Positions 60,337-64,000 of a stretch of DNA of 64,000 nt are shown in pieces (position 1 is the first letter of the stretch; each line of letters begins with the position of its first letter). Made by a program: the position numbers and the translations under genes. The stretch is from Mactra quadrangularis (Eukaryota > Mollusca > Bivalvia > Venerida > Mactridae). The notes beneath the pieces are model-generated. The model made no database searches and had not been told where the DNA came from. It saw only the letters and a list, made by a program, of their open reading frames with translations. The stretch covers positions 34,689,222-34,753,221 of the forward strand of contig CM046294.1 in assembly GCA_025267735.1 (NCBI GenBank), written 5' to 3'.

Positions 60337-61088
60337 CAGTTAAACCTTCTATATTCATTTGGTCAGTTAAGCTTTCTATTTTCAATTGGTCAGTTAAGCT
60401 CTTCATATTCATTTGGTCAGTTAAGTGTTCCATATTCAATTGGTCAGTTAAGTGCTCTATATTCAATTGGTCAGTTAAGCATTCTTTGGTCAGTTAAGCT
60501 TTTCTATATTCATTTGGTCAGTTAAGCCTTCTAGATTCATTTGGTCAGTTAAGCATTCTATATTCATTTGGTCAGTTAAGCCTTCTAGATTCATTTGGTC
60601 AGTTAAGCATTCTATATTCATTTGGTCAGTTAAAGATTCTATATACATTTGGTCAGTTAAGCATTCTATATTCATTTGGTCAGTTAAAGATTCTATATAC
60701 ATTTGGTCAGTTTAAGATTCTATATACATTTGGTCAGTTAAGCATTCTATATTCATTTGGTCAGTTAAGCATTCTATATTCATTTGGTCAGTTAAGCATT
60801 CTATATTCATTTGGTCAGTTTAAGATTCTACATGTATATACATTTGGTCAGTTAAAGATTCTATATACATTTGGTCAGTTAAGCATTCTATATTCATTTG
60901 GTCAGTTAAGCATTCTATATACATTTGGTCAGTTAAGGATTCTATATACATTTGGTCAGTTAAGCATTCTATATTCATTTGGTCAGTTAAAGATTCTACA
61001 ATGTATATACATTTGGTCAGTTAAGCATTCTATATACATTTGGTCAGTTAAGCATTCTATATTCATTTGGTCAGTTAAGCTTTCAACA
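60337..61088. repeat. 27-bp TTTGGTCAGTTAAG minisatellite, about 27 copies
   Basis: Units TTGGTCAGTTAAGCATTCTA plus TATTCAT. Subtypes AAGATTCTATATACAT and CCTTCTAGATTCAT alternate. The array lies between two copies of a flanking segment (60065-60336 and 61230-62290). Confidence 0.93.
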
Positions 61089-61229
61089 TTTTGGTTAGTT
61101 AAAAAAGTTTTACTTCATATCCTTTAATTAATTATCTACTAATGCAATAAACAAAAGAAATCAAATCTTTCAATATTTTTTTTCAATTTGGTCAGTTATA
61201 TTTTCATGGTCGAATAACCACTCTATATT

Positions 61230-62290
61230 TAACTGGTCAGTTAAGAATTGACATCCTAAAACACTGACCAGTTAAACAAAGAGTGTTTATACATCCGTGA
61301 AATCATTAGTCAGTAATTCGTTCAATATTCTTTTCGTCTGTTAAGGTTCAAGTAAAGTCTTTGTTTGCATTAAAAATAGTAAAATGAAAAATGCTCTAAC
61401 TCTTTCATATTTCCATCAAGAGAAGTGTAATTATACATCAAAATGTTCCTTATGAAACATACAATGTGATGCTGGTAATTAACTCAGATGAAAACGTTTA
61501 CAGAAAGATGCATTTTCAAAATTGATGCTGTAAAACTGAAAATACTAAAAGACATTAAGAATTTTTTACAAACTAATTTAACATTAAATCATTTATAGAA
61601 CATTATAGTTCATATTCCAATGAAGGTACTCCAATATTTAAAACCTAAATAAATGTTAAAACAAAACTTAGGTAAATGAAAAACATGTTGACAGATACAA
61701 GTGTAATGGGTTTTCACGACCCTGTTTCTACTTTCACTTTAGTTTTTCAATTACCTTAGTTTTGTGTTAATATTTATTGAGGTTATAAATATTGCAGTAC
61801 CTTCATTGGAATGTGTACTATAAGGTTCTGTAAAGGAATTAATGTAAAATTTTGTTGTGAGAAAATTTTAATGTAATTTAGTATTTTTATTTATGCAGCA
61901 TCAATTTTGCAAATACATCTTTTGATAAGTATTTTTATCATAATTGATGACCAGCATCACTTTGTATCTTTCATAAGAAACATTTTGATGTATAAAACAC
62001 TACTGTTGATGGAAATATGACAGAATTAGAGCTATTTCTGTTAAACTATTTTTTAGCAAACCAAGACTTTACATGAACCTTAAGCGTGTTATAGTTATTT
62101 GGCCATTTAATTTGATAAAAAATATCTTATTTCTTAATTTAACCAATGACTAAATGGTCAGTAAAGCATTAGACATTAGTTTGCCCATTTAACGGTTTTT
62201 ATTAAAATATAATCCCTTACATATTTGGTCAGCAAAACATTTTCTATTCATTGGGTCAGCTAAACATTTTACCCTCATTTGGTCAGTTAA
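61230..62290 (+). repeat. Right copy of the duplicated flank, split by a TTAA element
   Basis: Matches 60100-60336, but is interrupted after TCGTCTGTTAA by the palindromic element 61345-62079. Confidence 0.75.
61345..62079. mobile_element. Near-palindromic TTAA element, 735 bp
   Basis: The left half (GGTTCAAGTAAAGTCTT onward) is the inverted complement of the right half almost throughout, with centre near 61715. TTAA flanks at 61341-61344 and 62080-62083. The interrupted sequence is duplicated at 60175-60210, where a single TTAA (60186-60189) marks the uninterrupted site. Confidence 0.85.
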
Positions 62291-63127
62291 ATACTCTGAC
62301 ATTCAAAAATAAATTTAAATCATTTTATTCTGAAATAAATACGTCTTGTCTTATTGTTAAATTCTCTGAAATTAATAAATTTGAAAAATTAGTTTTAATG
62401 TAAAATGTTAAATATCGCTATCTCATTTTCTACTTTTAATTAAGTATTTTTTATATTTTTTTTTTCATTTTTTAAAACTATTTATTATTTCTTATTTATA
62501 TAATGACATTATTGACTTTGGTAATATATCACAACATCATCATAAAATATACGGTCAGTGTTTTAGGAGGACCCCCTTATTCTCAGCACAAATGTACTTT
62601 TGTACCAATCTCAGATTCCGCTGTGAACATGACATAAAAAAGTTCATATTTATCACACATGAAATACGTGTATATGAAAATTAGGGCGGAGCTAATTTGA
62701 GGGCGTGTCCGACTGAAATGGTGCATTATGACTCTCAATGCAGATACGATAAAGGGGATTGGAGATATAAACAGGGAAATGAATGAAAAGAAAAACACTG
62801 AAAACGGCTCCCGTTTTCTGCAAGTTACAAGCGAACCAGGTATTGACGGAATGAAAAGAAATGAACACAAAACGAAGGAATCAAGAGATCGTCTCAGTTC
62901 CTTTGACAACCAGGCTCGGAAAGGAAAACTAAGCAGGTCTAGGTATGAGAGCTAAGAGTAAGATTAAAAAGATTCGTGTGACTGTCTGTGATCATGTAAT
63001 TTGATGTTCTACAGTGCTTGGTCACTTATATTCGTCAAATGACGTTAACGTCGTGTACATTTTAGGGGAGGACGAGTCTTTTGAAATGCGAAATATACAA
63101 ACGTTTTAACAAAAAGGAAAACTTACT
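62291..63127. other. Intergenic, no supported gene
   Basis: Contains overlapping short frames on both strands at 62583-62955. The + frame (75 codons, Lys/Asn/Arg-rich) ends just after a possible donor TCTAG|GTATGA but has no recognisable homology. Confidence 0.35.
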
Positions 63128-64000
63128 TTACCATAATATTTCGTCATGTGACTCTTCATTGCGAATTACACTCGCCAGACGTCTGGGGATTGATTTGTAC
63201 TGTAGAGGCTCTGTATATATGCTGCCGGGATAGACTGCCAAATGATTTCCAGGTTGTCAAATAGTTCTCTGGGTGTTTTTATTTGGTGAGCACTAGCCTG
63301 AAGCTTTCATTTTAAGAACAACCACACATTTTCAATGATGTTTAAATCTGGCGACTGAGCTGACCAACTCATTGTCTTTATTTTATTAACGGCAATGTAT
63401 CGTTGCACCATATTCGCGTGGTGGATGGGGGCTTTGTCATCCTGAAAAAGGTAGTCATTGGTTGGGAAATGTCTGTGTATAACTGGCTAAAGATGTTCGT
63501 CGAGGACTTGAATGTATTTCTCTCCAGTGATATTCCCGTCCACCTTAGCTAATGTACCAACACCATGAAAACAAATACATCCCCATACTATAACTTTTAC
63601 CAGGCATTGCACGCGTCATTTCACAATGTCTGGTCTCCAACCTTCTTCTGGTCTCCTCCATACATAAACACGGTGATCCTGTCCAAGACAAACTTGACTT
63701 TTATCAGAAAAAATCACATACCTCCAAAGGTTCTCAACAGTCCTCCATCTCTTACCCCCGCACCATTCAACCTGCTTCCTCCTGTTCCCCACTTTGATGA
63801 CAACCTTCTTCTTGTAAACAACTTTTCGATATCCAGCAAACCTAAGTCTTCTTCTAACAGTCCTTGCACTCTTTTTCACATCCCTTGTCTCATTGAATTT
63901 GGCCGTAATCTCTTTTAAAGGAGCCTTTCTGTCACTATTCACAAGCCGTCCCAAAAAACGCTCACCTGATCGTCTATTAAACGCTGTCGTGGTTTCTTTT
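63128..64000 (-). pseudogene. Tc1-like DD34E transposase, broken, N terminus beyond window
   Basis: Read from the right edge: HTH remnant (FNRRSGERFLGRLVNS, ARTVRRRLRFAGYR), then catalytic D in YVIFSDKSQV, second D in YLFQDDKAPIH, and E in SPDLNIIENVW. Spacing from the second Asp of QDD to the Glu is 34, as in Tc1 elements. The frame is broken by stops near 63626 (after PDIVK), near 63500 (where HLWPV is expected) and near 63305, and by a frameshift near 63215 before the C-terminal IPRRLASVIRN. Two of the stops are TGA where Arg is plausible, consistent with CpG decay. Non-functional copy of a once-autonomous cut-and-paste transposon. The terminal inverted repeat was not found within the window. 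Confidence 0.9.

Noticed and set aside
62583..62955. Overlapping 108-codon - and 75-codon + frames
   Set aside because: No homology and low complexity. The + frame could be a first exon (possible donor near 62941) but there is no independent support.
1..64000. CRISPR arrays, operons or prokaryotic signals
   Set aside because: Tandem repeats here have no unique spacers, and gene structure (GT-AG introns, SINEs, animal orthologs) is clearly eukaryotic.

Overview
The window is intron-rich, AT-rich nuclear DNA from an animal, most likely a lophotrochozoan and probably a bivalve mollusc. The reasons are three multi-exon genes with canonical GT-AG introns, clear animal orthologs, many tRNA-derived SINEs, non-autonomous DNA transposons and large minisatellites. 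The species call is inference from style and repeat content; no species-specific marker was recognised.

Layout. (1) Positions 1-30062, + strand: the 3' twelve coding exons of PEX5, the receptor that imports PTS1 proteins into peroxisomes. The fragment starts in phase at 890 and runs 565 codons to a TGA at 29092. The first coding exon lies left of the window. Only 24 nt past this stop, and in the same frame, a 314-codon open frame runs to 30061, and its stop codon overlaps an AATAAA signal. This is the most interesting feature: a possible second cistron or readthrough extension on the PEX5 mRNA. PEX5 introns carry SINEs, hAT-, Tigger- and Mutator-like non-autonomous elements, a LINE remnant, a fold-back element and five large minisatellites. 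One minisatellite (23-bp unit) appears to have been amplified from the 5' splice site of a PEX5 exon. (2) 30063-36082: gene-free DNA with hAT-, piggyBac- and Tc1-type small elements. (3) 36083-40621, - strand: a complete six-exon, 387-aa type I membrane protein with leucine-rich repeats, an LRR C-terminal cap, one transmembrane helix and a short Lys/Arg/Gly-rich tail. (4) 40622-48416: gene-free, with SINEs, nested inverted-repeat elements and a 40-bp minisatellite. (5) 48417-56806, - strand: a complete six-exon TMEM222 (DUF778/RTE1 family), including a 32-nt microexon; its introns hold a degenerate mariner and two long non-autonomous transposons. (6) 56807-64000: gene-free, with a 24-bp minisatellite, a (TA)n tract, a roughly 750-bp array of 27-bp units, a TTAA-flanked palindromic element whose paralogous empty site is in the same window, and at the right edge a broken Tc1-like DD34E transposase.

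The three genes have no evident functional link: peroxisomal import, a surface or secretory-pathway LRR protein, and a small conserved membrane protein. Splice junctions were assigned by eye from conserved protein sequence, AG/GT dinucleotides and phase; all three models join without frame breaks. Transposon calls rest on terminal inverted repeats and target-site duplications visible in the sequence; family names are inferences from those features.
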